Of a stretch of 12,914 bases of DNA, positions 1 through 7,927 are shown piece by piece. This DNA comes from an uncultured Clostridia bacterium. GTDB taxonomy: Bacteria; Bacillota; Clostridia; TANB77; CAG-508. How positions within the stretch are numbered: position 1 is the first letter of the stretch; the number at the start of each line of letters is the position of its first letter. The translations under genes were made by a program, and so were the position numbers. The notes under the pieces were generated by a model. It was given only the letters and a program-made list of their open reading frames with translations. It was not told where the DNA came from and did no database searches. The DNA lies in the NCBI GenBank assembly GCA_944391895.1, contig CALXVF010000019.1:1-12914 (forward strand), read 5' to 3'.

Positions 1-3000
1 AAAGAATATACTACAATGTGCGTTATACCTGTTTTGCTAAAAAATACTGAAGATGTAGAAAAGATGATGAAAAAGTTAGAGGTATATTATTTAGCAAATA
101 AAGGACCTAATTTATATTTTACACTTTTAGGAGATTGTACAAGTGAAAAAATAGAGAAAAAAGAGAAAGATGCATTAATTATAAAAAAGGGTAAAGAATG
201 CGTAGAAGAGCTAAATAAAAAATACGGAGAAATTTTTAATTTCATATATAGAAAAAGAGAATGGTGTAGTGGTGAAAGATGCTATATGGGTTGGGAAAGA
301 AAAAGAGGATTACTTAATCAGCTTAATGAATTTTTGCTAACAGGAAAAAATAACTTTTTAGTAAATACATGTAAAGACTTACCTAAGATTAAGTATGTTA
401 TAACACTGGATAGTGATACTAAATTAGTGCTAAATACTGCGGAAAAATTAGTTGGCGCCATGGCTCATGTTTTAAATCATCCTGAAATTAATAAAATTTC
501 TAACACTGTAAGTAGAGGACATGCACTTATACAACCAAGAATAGGAGTGCACATATTAGATGAAAGAAGAAATATCTTTACCAGATTATTTGCAGGAGAA
601 GGAGGAACAGACTTATACACAAATGCAATCTCTGATGTATATCAAGATAACTTTGATGAAGGAATTTATACTGGTAAAGGAATATATGATTTAGAAGTTT
701 TTAATGAAGTATTAAAAGATACAATTCCTGAAAATACAGTGCTTAGCCATGACTTGCTAGAAGGAAGTTTTTTAAGATGTGGACTAGCATCAGATATTGT
801 ACTTATGGATGGATATCCATCAAATTATTTAGCATATAAAGTAAGAAAACACAGATGGATTAGAGGAGATGTTCAAGTTCTTCCTTGGCTTAATTCTACT
901 CTTAACATGTTATCTAAATATAAAATATTAGATAACATAGTCAGAGATTTAAAAGAATTTTTTGAAGCAAGTATATTAATTGCAATATTTTTAATGAGCA
1001 TTTTTACAGATATAAATTTATCTGGATTCATTGGGCTTGTATTATTTTTCATATCATTTCCAACAATCTTAAAATTGTTAGAAATTCTATTGAATGCAAC
1101 AGATAATAAACAAGAATTTATAGTAAAGAAGTTTTCAAGATTTCAATCGTGCATCTATAAATTTTTTGTTGAACTAAGCATATTGATAGATTCAGCATAT
1201 TTAGAAATAAATGCATTTATTAAAAGTATATATAGAATGAAAATTTCACACAATTTCATGCTAGAGTGGATTACTGCAGAGGAAGCTGAAAGAAATAAAA
1301 ATGTTAAACTAAAAGACTATTATCAATCTATGATAGTTAGCCCAATCATAGGAATCTTATTTCTATTTTCATCAAATCCAATCTTCTGGATTTTAGGAAC
1401 AATGTGGATTATATCTCCATGGATTATGCACAAGATTGGTGAAAATACTGAAAAAATAGGAAATGTCAAAGAGGAAGATAAAAAGTTTTTATTACAAGAA
1501 GCGGAGAAAACGTGGCAATTTTTTAAGGATACTAATGTTAACTCATTACCTTCAGATAATTTTCAAGCAGATAGAAAGAAGAAGATTGCAGAAATTACTT
1601 CGTCTACAAATATAGGGTTATATTTGCTTGCAATCATTGCAGCATATGATTTAAAATTTGAAAATTTGGAAAGCACTTTATCAAGACTAGAAGAAATTAT
1701 TGACACTTTAGAAAATTTGCCTAAATGGAACGGTCACTTATATAATTGGTACAATATTTATTCTAAAGAACCTGCAAAGCCGTTGTATGTATCTTCAGTA
1801 GATAGTGGCAATTTTGTAGGATATTTATGCACAGTAAAACAATTTTTATTGAATAAAAATGTTCAAAGATATGACTTGGCAAAAAGAATTGATATACTCA
1901 TAAATAATACAGATTTTACTAGATTATATAATCCAAAGATGGGGCTGTTTTCAATAGGATATAATGTTGAAGATAATATTTTGACAGATTCATATTATGA
2001 TTTATTAGCAACAGAGGCAAGACAGACGAGTATAGTTGCTATTGCAAAAAAAGATGTTCCAAGCAAACATTGGAATAATCTAAGTAGAACATTAACAAAA
2101 ATGGGGACATATAAAGGACTTCTTTCATGGGGAGGAACTGCTTTTGAATATTTAATGCCAACCATAAATATTCCATCATATCAAACTACATTACTTGATG
2201 AATCATGTAGATTTTCAATCTATAGTCAAAAGAAATATGCTAAGAAATTAGGAATACCTTGGGGAATTTCCGAAGCGGCATATAATAACAAAGATTTAAA
2301 AGGAAATTATCAATATAAAACATTTGGAGTACCTTGGCTTGGACTAAAAAGAGGATTGGAAGATGAAGTTGTAGTGAGCCCTTATGCAACAGCAATGTCT
2401 TTAATTTTTACACCAGAAGATGCAATCCAAAACTTAAAAACCATAGCAGAAAATGGAATGACTGGAAAATATGGATTTTATGAGTCAATTGATTATAAAC
2501 CGAAAAAAGCAATTAATAAAACGTTTATGGCACATCATCAAGGATTAATATTAACGTCTATTGATAATTTATTAAATAATAATATTTTTCAAGAAAGATT
2601 TATGCAAAATCCAGAAATGGAAGGCGTGGAAATATTATTGGAAGAAAGAATGCCAGACAATGTAATTATTGCGAAAGAGAAGAAGGAAAAGGTAGAAAAA
2701 ATAAAATACAAAGATTACAATGAATATACACAAAGAACAGCTGGAATAAATGTACTTGCAAATGAAAAATATACAATTGTAATGAAAGATGACGGTAGTA
2801 GTTTTAGTAAATATGGAAATGATGTTATAACTGATAATTTGCATATTTACATTAAAGATATAAATTCTAAAAAAATATTTGATACAGTAAATCCAAATGC
2901 AAAAGTTATATTTACTCCTTCAGAAAATAAATTAACGATGCAAGATGGAAACATAACAATTGTAGTTAAGGTGTCGATTGTGCCTAATTTGCCAATTGAA

Positions 3001-6000
3001 GTTAGAAGTATAGAACTAAAAAACACAGGTAATACTGATATCAATTTAGAAGTGACAAGTTATATGGATATTTTACTTGCTAGTTTTAAAGGATTTTATT
3101 CTCATCCTGCATTTAATAAAATGTTCATAGATTTTGAAAAAATAGATAATGGCATAATTTGTACTAGAAGGCAAAGAGATGAAGGGAAAATGCAAAGTTT
3201 TATAGCAAGTAGTTTAGTATACGAAGATGGAGATTTAGAATTTGAAATAGATAAGGAAAAATTTATTTCAAGAGGAAATTTAGGAACTCCAGATGCAGTT
3301 GTTAATTCAAGCCAACTTTCTAAAAAAATTGGAATAACTATTCATCCAATTATAGCAATGAGAAGAATAGTAACAGTAAAACCAGAAGAAATGAAAACTT
3401 TATATTTAGTTAATGCTGGTGGAGAAAGTAAGGAAGAAGCAGAGGATAATTTGAAAGGATATACAAATTATGAAAGCTTAAATAGAGTGTTTGAATTAGC
3501 AAAAGGACATACGGACGCAGAAACTAGATATTTAGGAATAAAGGGAAATGATATAGATATTTATCAAAGAATGTTAGAACAATTGCTATATCCAGAAAAA
3601 GCAAATAAAATAAATAATTTTGAACAAGATTTTTCAAATCCAAAAATATGGAAGTATGGAATATCAGGAGATAATCCAATTTTACTAGTTAAAATAAAAG
3701 ATAATAATGATATGTATTTAGTTAATGAAGTAATGAAAGCAAAAGAGTACTTTGATATAAAGAATATTCTGGTAGAAATAGTAATACTTTCAGATGAGGA
3801 TATACAAGTGCAAAATGCAAAAGTTTTAGTAAATCTTTCAAGAGAGGAAAAAAGAATATTAGAAGCAAGGTCTAATTTGATAATAGATTCAAAACAAGGA
3901 GCCTTATTTGTTCAAATTAAGCAAAAGGAAAAAGAAAATAAAAATGAGGAAATAAAAGTAGAGTATAATAATGAGACAATTACTGAAGAAAAATCAGAAT
4001 TAGAAGACATGGATTTATTATATTACAATGGTTTTGGTGGATTTTCTAAAGATGGAAATGAATATATAATTATGTGTAATAAAAACAAGAAAACTCCAGC
4101 AGTTTGGTGTAATATTATGGCAAATGAAAAAATGGGTACAGTTGTTACAGAGTCGCTAGGAGGATATACTTGGTATAAAAACAGTAGAGAAAATAGAGTG
4201 ACAGAATTTTCTAATGATTCTTTACTAGATAGACCATCAGAAGTTATATTACTTAAAGAAGGTGACAAAGAGTGGTCTATTGGGGCATCACCTAAGCCAG
4301 ATAGCCATAACTACTATATTCATTATGGATTTGGATATTCAAATTTTGAACATACAAGTAATGAACTAGAACAAAAATTAACAGTATTTATTCCACTAAA
4401 AGATAGTTTGAAAATAAATCTTATAAAGTTAAAAAATACGGAGCTAAATAAGAAAACTATAAAACTTACTTATGATTTAAAATTAGTTTTAGGAAATAAT
4501 TCAGACACTTTAATTAATTATGTGTTTAAAGAAAATTTGAATATGGTGCTTATAAAAAATAACTTAAATCCAAGTTATTATACCTATATTACAAGTAATG
4601 AAAAAATAAAAATAGAGGATGAAAAAATAGTATTAAATATAGATATTGATTCTCTTGAAAATAAAAATATAACTTTGATTTTAGGCTGTGAAGAAAATGA
4701 AATGGACTGTATTGAAATTGGCAATAAGTATTTAGGAAAAGAAGAAGAGGAATTAAGAAATGTTAAAAGCTATTGGCATGAAAAAGTAAAAGTGGTAGAA
4801 GCAAAAACACCTTTAGAATCTTTTAATATATTGCAAAATGGATGGCTTATATATCAAACTCTAGTATCAAGAATGCTAGGAAAGTCAGGATTCTATCAAT
4901 CAGGAGGAGCTTTTGGATATAGGGACCAACTTCAAGATGCAATGAATATGAAGTACTTGAATCCTAATATTTTAAAAGAACAAATAATTCTTCATTCAAA
5001 ACATCAGTTTATAGAAGGAGATGTAGAACATTGGTGGCATGATGATAGTAAGCTAGGAATAAGAGCAAGATATTCGGATGACCTCTTATGGCTACCATAT
5101 GCAGTAGCAACATATATTGACTTTACTGGAGACTATTCAATTCTGCAAGAAGAGACAGCTTATCTAGAAGGTAGAACACTAAGAGAAAATGAGCATGATT
5201 ATATGGATAAATTTATGCCATCACAAAAACAAGAAAGTATATATCATCATTGTATGAGAGCAATTAATAGAAGCTTAGATTTTAAAGATTTTCCAAAAAT
5301 GCAAGGTGGAGACTGGAACGACGGAATGAACAGCGTAGGCGAAAATGGAATAGGCGAAAGTGTATGGCTTGGATTTTTCCTATATAGCATATTAATAAAA
5401 TTTGCTGAAATATCTAAACATGTAACTAGGTTTGCAAATAAAGAAACATCAATCGCTCTAAATGCCCAAAATAAAAATGTGGATGTAAAAACAATAGGTT
5501 CTGATGAAAAAAGTGATGAATATGAAAGACTTATGGAAGTTGCAAATAAGCTTAAGAAAAATTTAAATACTGCTGGATGGGATGTAAGATGGTATAAAAG
5601 AGCGACAACTGATGATGGAAAAGTATTGGGTAGTGCAAATAATAAAGAATGTAAAATAGATGGTATTTCACAAAGCTGGTCAGTAATTTCAGGTGCTGGA
5701 GATAATGATAAAAAATATATAGCAATGGAAAGTGCATATAAATATTTAGTGGATAAAGAAAATAATTTAATAAAATTATTAACACCACCTTTCAAAAATG
5801 AAGAATTTAAACCAGGATATATTGCATCTTATGCACCAGGGATGAGAGAAAATGGAGGGCAGTATACACATGCAGCAATATGGACGGCAATAGCCGAAGC
5901 TATGTTAGAAAATCCAGATAGAACTATAGAATTGTATAAAATTATAAATCCTATTGAACATGCAAAAACAGAAGAACAAGCTGTAAAGTATAAAGTAGAA

Positions 6001-6354
6001 CCGTATGTTATAGAAGCGGATATATATAGTACAGAAAATTTTGATGGAAGAGGAGGATGGACTTGGTATACAGGCTCTGGTGGCTGGATGTATACTCTTC
6101 AAGTAGAATATATACTAGGTATAAAGATATACCATAATACCATGACAATAAAACCATGTGTGCCAAGTGATTGGAATAACTTTGAAGCAAAATTTAGATG
6201 GCAAAATGCAGTATATAATATAAAATACGAAAGAAATACAAAACAAAATCAAGAATATTCAGAAAATAATATAGAAATGATTTTGGACGGAGAAAATGTA
6301 GATGAGATAAAATTAAATAAAAATGGAAGTTATAATATTACTGTGAAATTTTAG
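1..6354 (+). CDS. ndvB: Cyclic beta-1,2-glucan synthase (GT84-GH189-like-GH94), 5' truncated by window edge
   Basis: This is a multidomain membrane enzyme that, in characterised relatives, polymerises UDP-glucose into beta-1,2-glucan, cyclises it and trims its length. The frame is open from base 1 (KEYTT precedes the ATG at 16) and the sequence begins inside the transferase, so the true start lies upstream. Residues are counted from the ATG at 16. The GT84 part shows DSD (132-134), SHDLLEG (244-250) and RKHRW (277-281). Hydrophobic segments lie at about 319-360 and 439-474. A glycoamylase-like (PF10091/GH189-type) domain follows, with DSGN (596-599), GTAFEYLMP (707-715), GISEAAY and AHHQGL (839-844). 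After a beta-rich region and an acidic linker (about 1300-1333), the GH94 part runs from 1336, with GYRDQLQDA (from 1634), VEHWWH (1670-1675) and GGDWNDGMN (1764-1772), whose aspartates include the family's catalytic acid. Full-length relatives have about 2,800 residues and 2,112 are visible here. No frameshift is seen. Substrate identity is inferred. Confidence 0.9.
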   Translation, partial: KEYTTMCVIPVLLKNTEDVEKMMKKLEVYYLANKGPNLYFTLLGDCTSEKIEKKEKDALIIKKGKECVEELNKKYGEIFNFIYRKREWCSGERCYMGWERKRGLLNQLNEFLLTGKNNFLVNTCKDLPKIKYVITLDSDTKLVLNTAEKLVGAMAHVLNHPEINKISNTVSRGHALIQPRIGVHILDERRNIFTRLFAGEGGTDLYTNAISDVYQDNFDEGIYTGKGIYDLEVFNEVLKDTIPENTVLSHDLLEGSFLRCGLASDIVLMDGYPSNYLAYKVRKHRWIRGDVQVLPWLNSTLNMLSKYKILDNIVRDLKEFFEASILIAIFLMSIFTDINLSGFIGLVLFFISFPTILKLLEILLNATDNKQEFIVKKFSRFQSCIYKFFVELSILIDSAYLEINAFIKSIYRMKISHNFMLEWITAEEAERNKNVKLKDYYQSMIVSPIIGILFLFSSNPIFWILGTMWIISPWIMHKIGENTEKIGNVKEEDKKFLLQEAEKTWQFFKDTNVNSLPSDNFQADRKKKIAEITSSTNIGLYLLAIIAAYDLKFENLESTLSRLEEIIDTLENLPKWNGHLYNWYNIYSKEPAKPLYVSSVDSGNFVGYLCTVKQFLLNKNVQRYDLAKRIDILINNTDFTRLYNPKMGLFSIGYNVEDNILTDSYYDLLATEARQTSIVAIAKKDVPSKHWNNLSRTLTKMGTYKGLLSWGGTAFEYLMPTINIPSYQTTLLDESCRFSIYSQKKYAKKLGIPWGISEAAYNNKDLKGNYQYKTFGVPWLGLKRGLEDEVVVSPYATAMSLIFTPEDAIQNLKTIAENGMTGKYGFYESIDYKPKKAINKTFMAHHQGLILTSIDNLLNNNIFQERFMQNPEMEGVEILLEERMPDNVIIAKEKKEKVEKIKYKDYNEYTQRTAGINVLANEKYTIVMKDDGSSFSKYGNDVITDNLHIYIKDINSKKIFDTVNPNAKVIFTPSENKLTMQDGNITIVVKVSIVPNLPIEVRSIELKNTGNTDINLEVTSYMDILLASFKGFYSHPAFNKMFIDFEKIDNGIICTRRQRDEGKMQSFIASSLVYEDGDLEFEIDKEKFISRGNLGTPDAVVNSSQLSKKIGITIHPIIAMRRIVTVKPEEMKTLYLVNAGGESKEEAEDNLKGYTNYESLNRVFELAKGHTDAETRYLGIKGNDIDIYQRMLEQLLYPEKANKINNFEQDFSNPKIWKYGISGDNPILLVKIKDNNDMYLVNEVMKAKEYFDIKNILVEIVILSDEDIQVQNAKVLVNLSREEKRILEARSNLIIDSKQGALFVQIKQKEKENKNEEIKVEYNNETITEEKSELEDMDLLYYNGFGGFSKDGNEYIIMCNKNKKTPAVWCNIMANEKMGTVVTESLGGYTWYKNSRENRVTEFSNDSLLDRPSEVILLKEGDKEWSIGASPKPDSHNYYIHYGFGYSNFEHTSNELEQKLTVFIPLKDSLKINLIKLKNTELNKKTIKLTYDLKLVLGNNSDTLINYVFKENLNMVLIKNNLNPSYYTYITSNEKIKIEDEKIVLNIDIDSLENKNITLILGCEENEMDCIEIGNKYLGKEEEELRNVKSYWHEKVKVVEAKTPLESFNILQNGWLIYQTLVSRMLGKSGFYQSGGAFGYRDQLQDAMNMKYLNPNILKEQIILHSKHQFIEGDVEHWWHDDSKLGIRARYSDDLLWLPYAVATYIDFTGDYSILQEETAYLEGRTLRENEHDYMDKFMPSQKQESIYHHCMRAINRSLDFKDFPKMQGGDWNDGMNSVGENGIGESVWLGFFLYSILIKFAEISKHVTRFANKETSIALNAQNKNVDVKTIGSDEKSDEYERLMEVANKLKKNLNTAGWDVRWYKRATTDDGKVLGSANNKECKIDGISQSWSVISGAGDNDKKYIAMESAYKYLVDKENNLIKLLTPPFKNEEFKPGYIASYAPGMRENGGQYTHAAIWTAIAEAMLENPDRTIELYKIINPIEHAKTEEQAVKYKVEPYVIEADIYSTENFDGRGGWTWYTGSGGWMYTLQVEYILGIKIYHNTMTIKPCVPSDWNNFEAKFRWQNAVYNIKYERNTKQNQEYSENNIEMILDGENVDEIKLNKNGSYNITVKF

Positions 6355-6366
6355 CTGCTAAATAAT

Positions 6367-6460
6367 AAATATAGCATATTCAAAATTTCGTAGTTCCGCG
6401 CAGCTTGGAGGACAGATAGTCCGACAGCAAGGACAAGAAATTTTAGAATATGCTATATTT
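6367..6460. other. Long imperfect inverted repeat with GC-rich structured loop
   Basis: Two arms, 6367-6389 and 6437-6460, are complementary over 23 bp with one bulged A at 6445. They begin 12 bases after the synthase stop codon. The 47-base loop (6390-6436) is rich in G and C, a sharp contrast to the AT-rich surroundings. It holds its own small stem (GGAC 6410-6413 with GTCC 6419-6422) and a possible outer CTTG/CAAG pair (6404-6407 with 6428-6431). The right arm has no clean T-run after it, so it is a poor simple terminator. It could be a structured RNA, a 3'-end stabilising element of the synthase mRNA, or a palindromic repeat or MITE. No known RNA family was recognised. Confidence 0.6.
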
Positions 6461-6470
6461 GAAATTTATT

Positions 6471-6507
6471 AAATGGTTATAAATTACAAAAAAATATAAC
6501 CATTTTT
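6471..6507 (+). terminator. AT-rich hairpin terminator after the glucan synthase gene
   Basis: AAATGGTTATA (6471-6481) pairs perfectly with TATAACCATTT (6495-6505). The stem is 11 bp and the loop 13 nt, A-rich. The right arm ends in a short T-run (6503-6507). Its position between the synthase stop and the next promoter fits an intrinsic terminator, though with only two G-C pairs it is a weak one. The hairpin upstream at 6367-6460 may assist. Confidence 0.6.
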
Positions 6508-6528
6508 AGGAAAAACTATAGGAAAATA

Positions 6529-6557
6529 TTGACATATTGCAAAAAACATAATATACT
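6529..6557 (+). promoter_or_regulatory. Near-consensus sigma-A promoter for the Rpn-family gene
   Basis: TTGACA (6529-6534) matches the -35 consensus exactly. It is followed after 17 bases by TATACT (6552-6557), five of six matches to the -10 box. The predicted transcription start is near 6564, about 195 bases before the GTG start of the nuclease gene. This implies a long untranslated leader. Confidence 0.7.
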
Positions 6558-6569
6558 ATACAATAATTA

Positions 6570-6585
6570 AAAATCAATTGATTTT
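6570..6585. promoter_or_regulatory. Perfect 16-bp palindrome just after the promoter, candidate operator
   Basis: AAAATCAATTGATTTT reads identically on both strands. It starts 12 bases after the -10 box, covering about +6 to +22 of the predicted transcript. A repressor dimer bound here would block promoter clearance. The regulator is unknown, and in AT-rich DNA a palindrome can arise by chance. Confidence 0.4.
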
Positions 6586-6608
6586 GTTCAATACAATTTT
6601 ATCAAAAC

Positions 6609-6637
6609 TTTTAGATATCAAAACAACACATCTAAAA
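6609..6637 (+). promoter_or_regulatory. Small inverted repeat in the Rpn leader
   Basis: TTTTAGAT (6609-6616) and ATCTAAAA (6630-6637) are perfectly complementary over 8 bp around a 13-base loop. It lies in the predicted 5' leader and may fold in RNA or bind a protein. It is AT-rich and weak alone. Confidence 0.3.
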
Positions 6638-6660
6638 AATTAAGCGAAACGAAAATAAAA

Positions 6661-6713
6661 TTAAAGAGTAAACTAATTAGAATAAGGACGAGTCTTATTA
6701 ATTATACTTTTAA
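6661..6713 (+). promoter_or_regulatory. Bulged long hairpin in the Rpn leader
   Basis: TTAAAGAGTA (6661-6670) pairs with TACTTTTAA (6705-6713) with one bulge. Inside it AATT (6675-6678) pairs with AATT (6700-6703), and AATAAG (6681-6686) pairs with CTTATT (6694-6699). The 7-base loop is GACGAGT. The hairpin ends about 33 bases before the ribosome binding site of the nuclease gene, so it could influence translation or mRNA stability. It lacks a following T-run, so it is not a standard terminator. No riboswitch class was recognised. Confidence 0.35.
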
Positions 6714-6758
6714 ACTTGACGAAATATAGTGACAAATGCTAGAATAAAGGAGAAATAA

Positions 6759-7895
6759 GTGAAGATACATATAATAGAAAATGGTTATTTTGAAGAATGT
6801 AAAAAAATAAATAAGCCAGAACTAATATTAGTAAAAAATGATATTGATTATTTAAAAATGGACGACAACACGGAGCTTTGGGGGAAAGTAGAAGAAGATT
6901 GTAAGTATAATTACGATAATAGGTATAAAAATAATTTTAACGACAAAATAATGAGGCAAATTTTGAAAGATAAATATCAAGCTTCAATGTACTTAAATGA
7001 GTGGTTAAATATAAAACCAGATTATGAAATAAAACCGGAAGAAATAGAAGAAGTAACAGAAAGTTATATAACCAAGAATTGGGTAAATAGAGAAACAGAC
7101 ATTGTATATAAAGACAAAAAATATGATGGCGTATTTTATTTGATTGAACATCAAACAAAAGTAGATTATAAAATGGCAAAAAGAATAGTCGAATACAAAA
7201 ATGAAATAGAAAACCATTATGAAATTAATCGTTCGAAAGAAGAAACAGAAAATGCGAAAAAGATAGCTAATGTAACCGCTTTGGTTATATATATTGAAGA
7301 TGAAACATGGAAAGCGAAAAGAAATATATATGAGATAAAAATTAAAAATCCTAGATTACGATATAATACAAAAGAAGATTACGAACTAATATGTATAAAT
7401 AATTATACTTTGGAAGAATTAGAGGCGAAAGTAAAAACTAATGAAGAAAATATAATACTAAAATTAGCATTAATAAATAAATTAGGACAAATAAAAAATG
7501 AAGAAATAATGTTAAAAGAAATGAAAAACATAAAAATAACTCCAAGACAAATAGATTACATAGCATCATACATAAATGAAAGAATAGTTAGAAAACAAGG
7601 AAATGAAGTGGCAAAGCTAATGATAAAAAGTATAGAAGAAAAATTAGAAAATGAGGAGGAAGAAAATATGTTAGAAGCATTTGTGGACAGATTTTTAGAT
7701 ATGGCAGATGAAAAAGAGAGAAAAGGGAAAATAAAAGGAGAAAAAATAGGAGAAAAACGTGGAATCACACAAGGAATAAACCAAGTTGCAATAAATATGC
7801 TAAGGCAAAAATATAAAAAAGAAGAAATCAAAAAATGCACAGGGTTAAGTGATGCAAAAATCAAAGAATTAGAAAAAACAATACAAAATGCATAA
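6759..7895 (+). CDS. Rpn family PD-(D/E)XK nuclease / putative transposase (YhgA-like, transposase_31)
   Basis: Characterised Rpn proteins are DNA endonucleases, first linked to RecA-independent recombination and later to phage defence. The nuclease signature is D114 (in RETDIVYK), G124-V125-F126-Y127-L128-I129 and E130-H131-Q132, followed by helix 'KVDYKMAKRIVEYKNEI'. This is the Rpn form of the D...ExK site, with Gln in place of the usual Lys. Residues about 58-105 (NDKIMRQILKDK...LNEWL) match the usual family N-terminus, so the first ~55 residues are an extension. The C-terminal 75 residues hold a Lys/Gly/Glu-rich hinge and a helix pair ending GLSDAKIKELEK. The GTG start at 6759 sits 6 bases after AAAGGAG (6746-6752). 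It has its own promoter and terminator, with no IS ends or partner ORF beside it. Glu-, Lys- and Asn-rich composition resembles that of its neighbours. Family is certain; activity here is inferred. Confidence 0.85.
   Translation: MKIHIIENGYFEECKKINKPELILVKNDIDYLKMDDNTELWGKVEEDCKYNYDNRYKNNFNDKIMRQILKDKYQASMYLNEWLNIKPDYEIKPEEIEEVTESYITKNWVNRETDIVYKDKKYDGVFYLIEHQTKVDYKMAKRIVEYKNEIENHYEINRSKEETENAKKIANVTALVIYIEDETWKAKRNIYEIKIKNPRLRYNTKEDYELICINNYTLEELEAKVKTNEENIILKLALINKLGQIKNEEIMLKEMKNIKITPRQIDYIASYINERIVRKQGNEVAKLMIKSIEEKLENEEEENMLEAFVDRFLDMADEKERKGKIKGEKIGEKRGITQGINQVAINMLRQKYKKEEIKKCTGLSDAKIKELEKTIQNA
7608..7636 (+). promoter_or_regulatory. Possible intragenic promoter inside the Rpn gene
   Basis: GTGGCA (7608-7613, four of six matches to -35) and TATAGA (7631-7636, four of six to -10) are separated by 17 bases. 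Transcription would start near 7643, giving a leader of about 25 bases ahead of the internal ATG at 7668. The boxes are weak one by one. The case rests on their exact spacing and on the internal ribosome binding site just downstream. Confidence 0.3.
7668..7895 (+). CDS. Candidate intragenic small Rpn protein (C-terminal 75 residues, RpnS-like antitoxin)
   Basis: An ATG at codon 304 of the Rpn gene, in the same frame, is preceded by GAGGAGGA (7653-7660). The core AGGAGG (7654-7659) is 8 bases before the ATG, a consensus Shine-Dalgarno stronger than the one serving the GTG of the long form. The product, MLEAFVDRFLDM... to ...EKTIQNA, lacks the nuclease site and keeps only the C-terminal helices. 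In E. coli, rpn genes are known to make a short C-terminal protein from inside the gene that binds and blocks the toxic full-length protein. The same role is inferred here. The main alternative is chance, because two GAG codons in a Glu run create the site. GAG is uncommon in this gene (7 of 54 Glu codons by my count), and two of the seven fall exactly here. Confidence 0.45.
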   Translation: MLEAFVDRFLDMADEKERKGKIKGEKIGEKRGITQGINQVAINMLRQKYKKEEIKKCTGLSDAKIKELEKTIQNA

Positions 7896-7927
7896 ATATA
7901 ATATGATGAATAATAATAAATTTTTAC

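Noticed and set aside
5247..5795. 182-codon open frame on the minus strand within the synthase gene
   Set aside because: It lies antisense to the conserved GH94 catalytic core, its product resembles no known family, and long antisense frames are expected opposite AT-rich, GAA/AAA-heavy genes. Other minus-strand frames were dropped for the same reason.
6390..6436. tRNA, c-di-GMP riboswitch or small self-cleaving ribozyme in the GC-rich loop
   Set aside because: No T-loop or anticodon arm, no GEMM-type core, and no hammerhead, pistol or twister conserved core could be found by eye.
6579..6644. Short TTG-initiated frame of about 21 codons in the Rpn leader
   Set aside because: No ribosome binding site precedes it and it overlaps the palindrome, so it gives no support for a leader peptide.
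6716..6745. Second promoter-like pair TTGACG-18-TAGAAT with extended TG just before the Rpn gene
   Set aside because: Transcription would begin near 6752, inside the ribosome binding site, leaving a nearly leaderless GTG message. It may be fortuitous, or a minor start.
6759..7895. Rpn gene as the transposase of an insertion sequence
   Set aside because: No terminal inverted repeats or target duplications flank the gene. The hairpin at 6367-6460 has no second copy on the other side, and the family name 'transposase_31' is historical.
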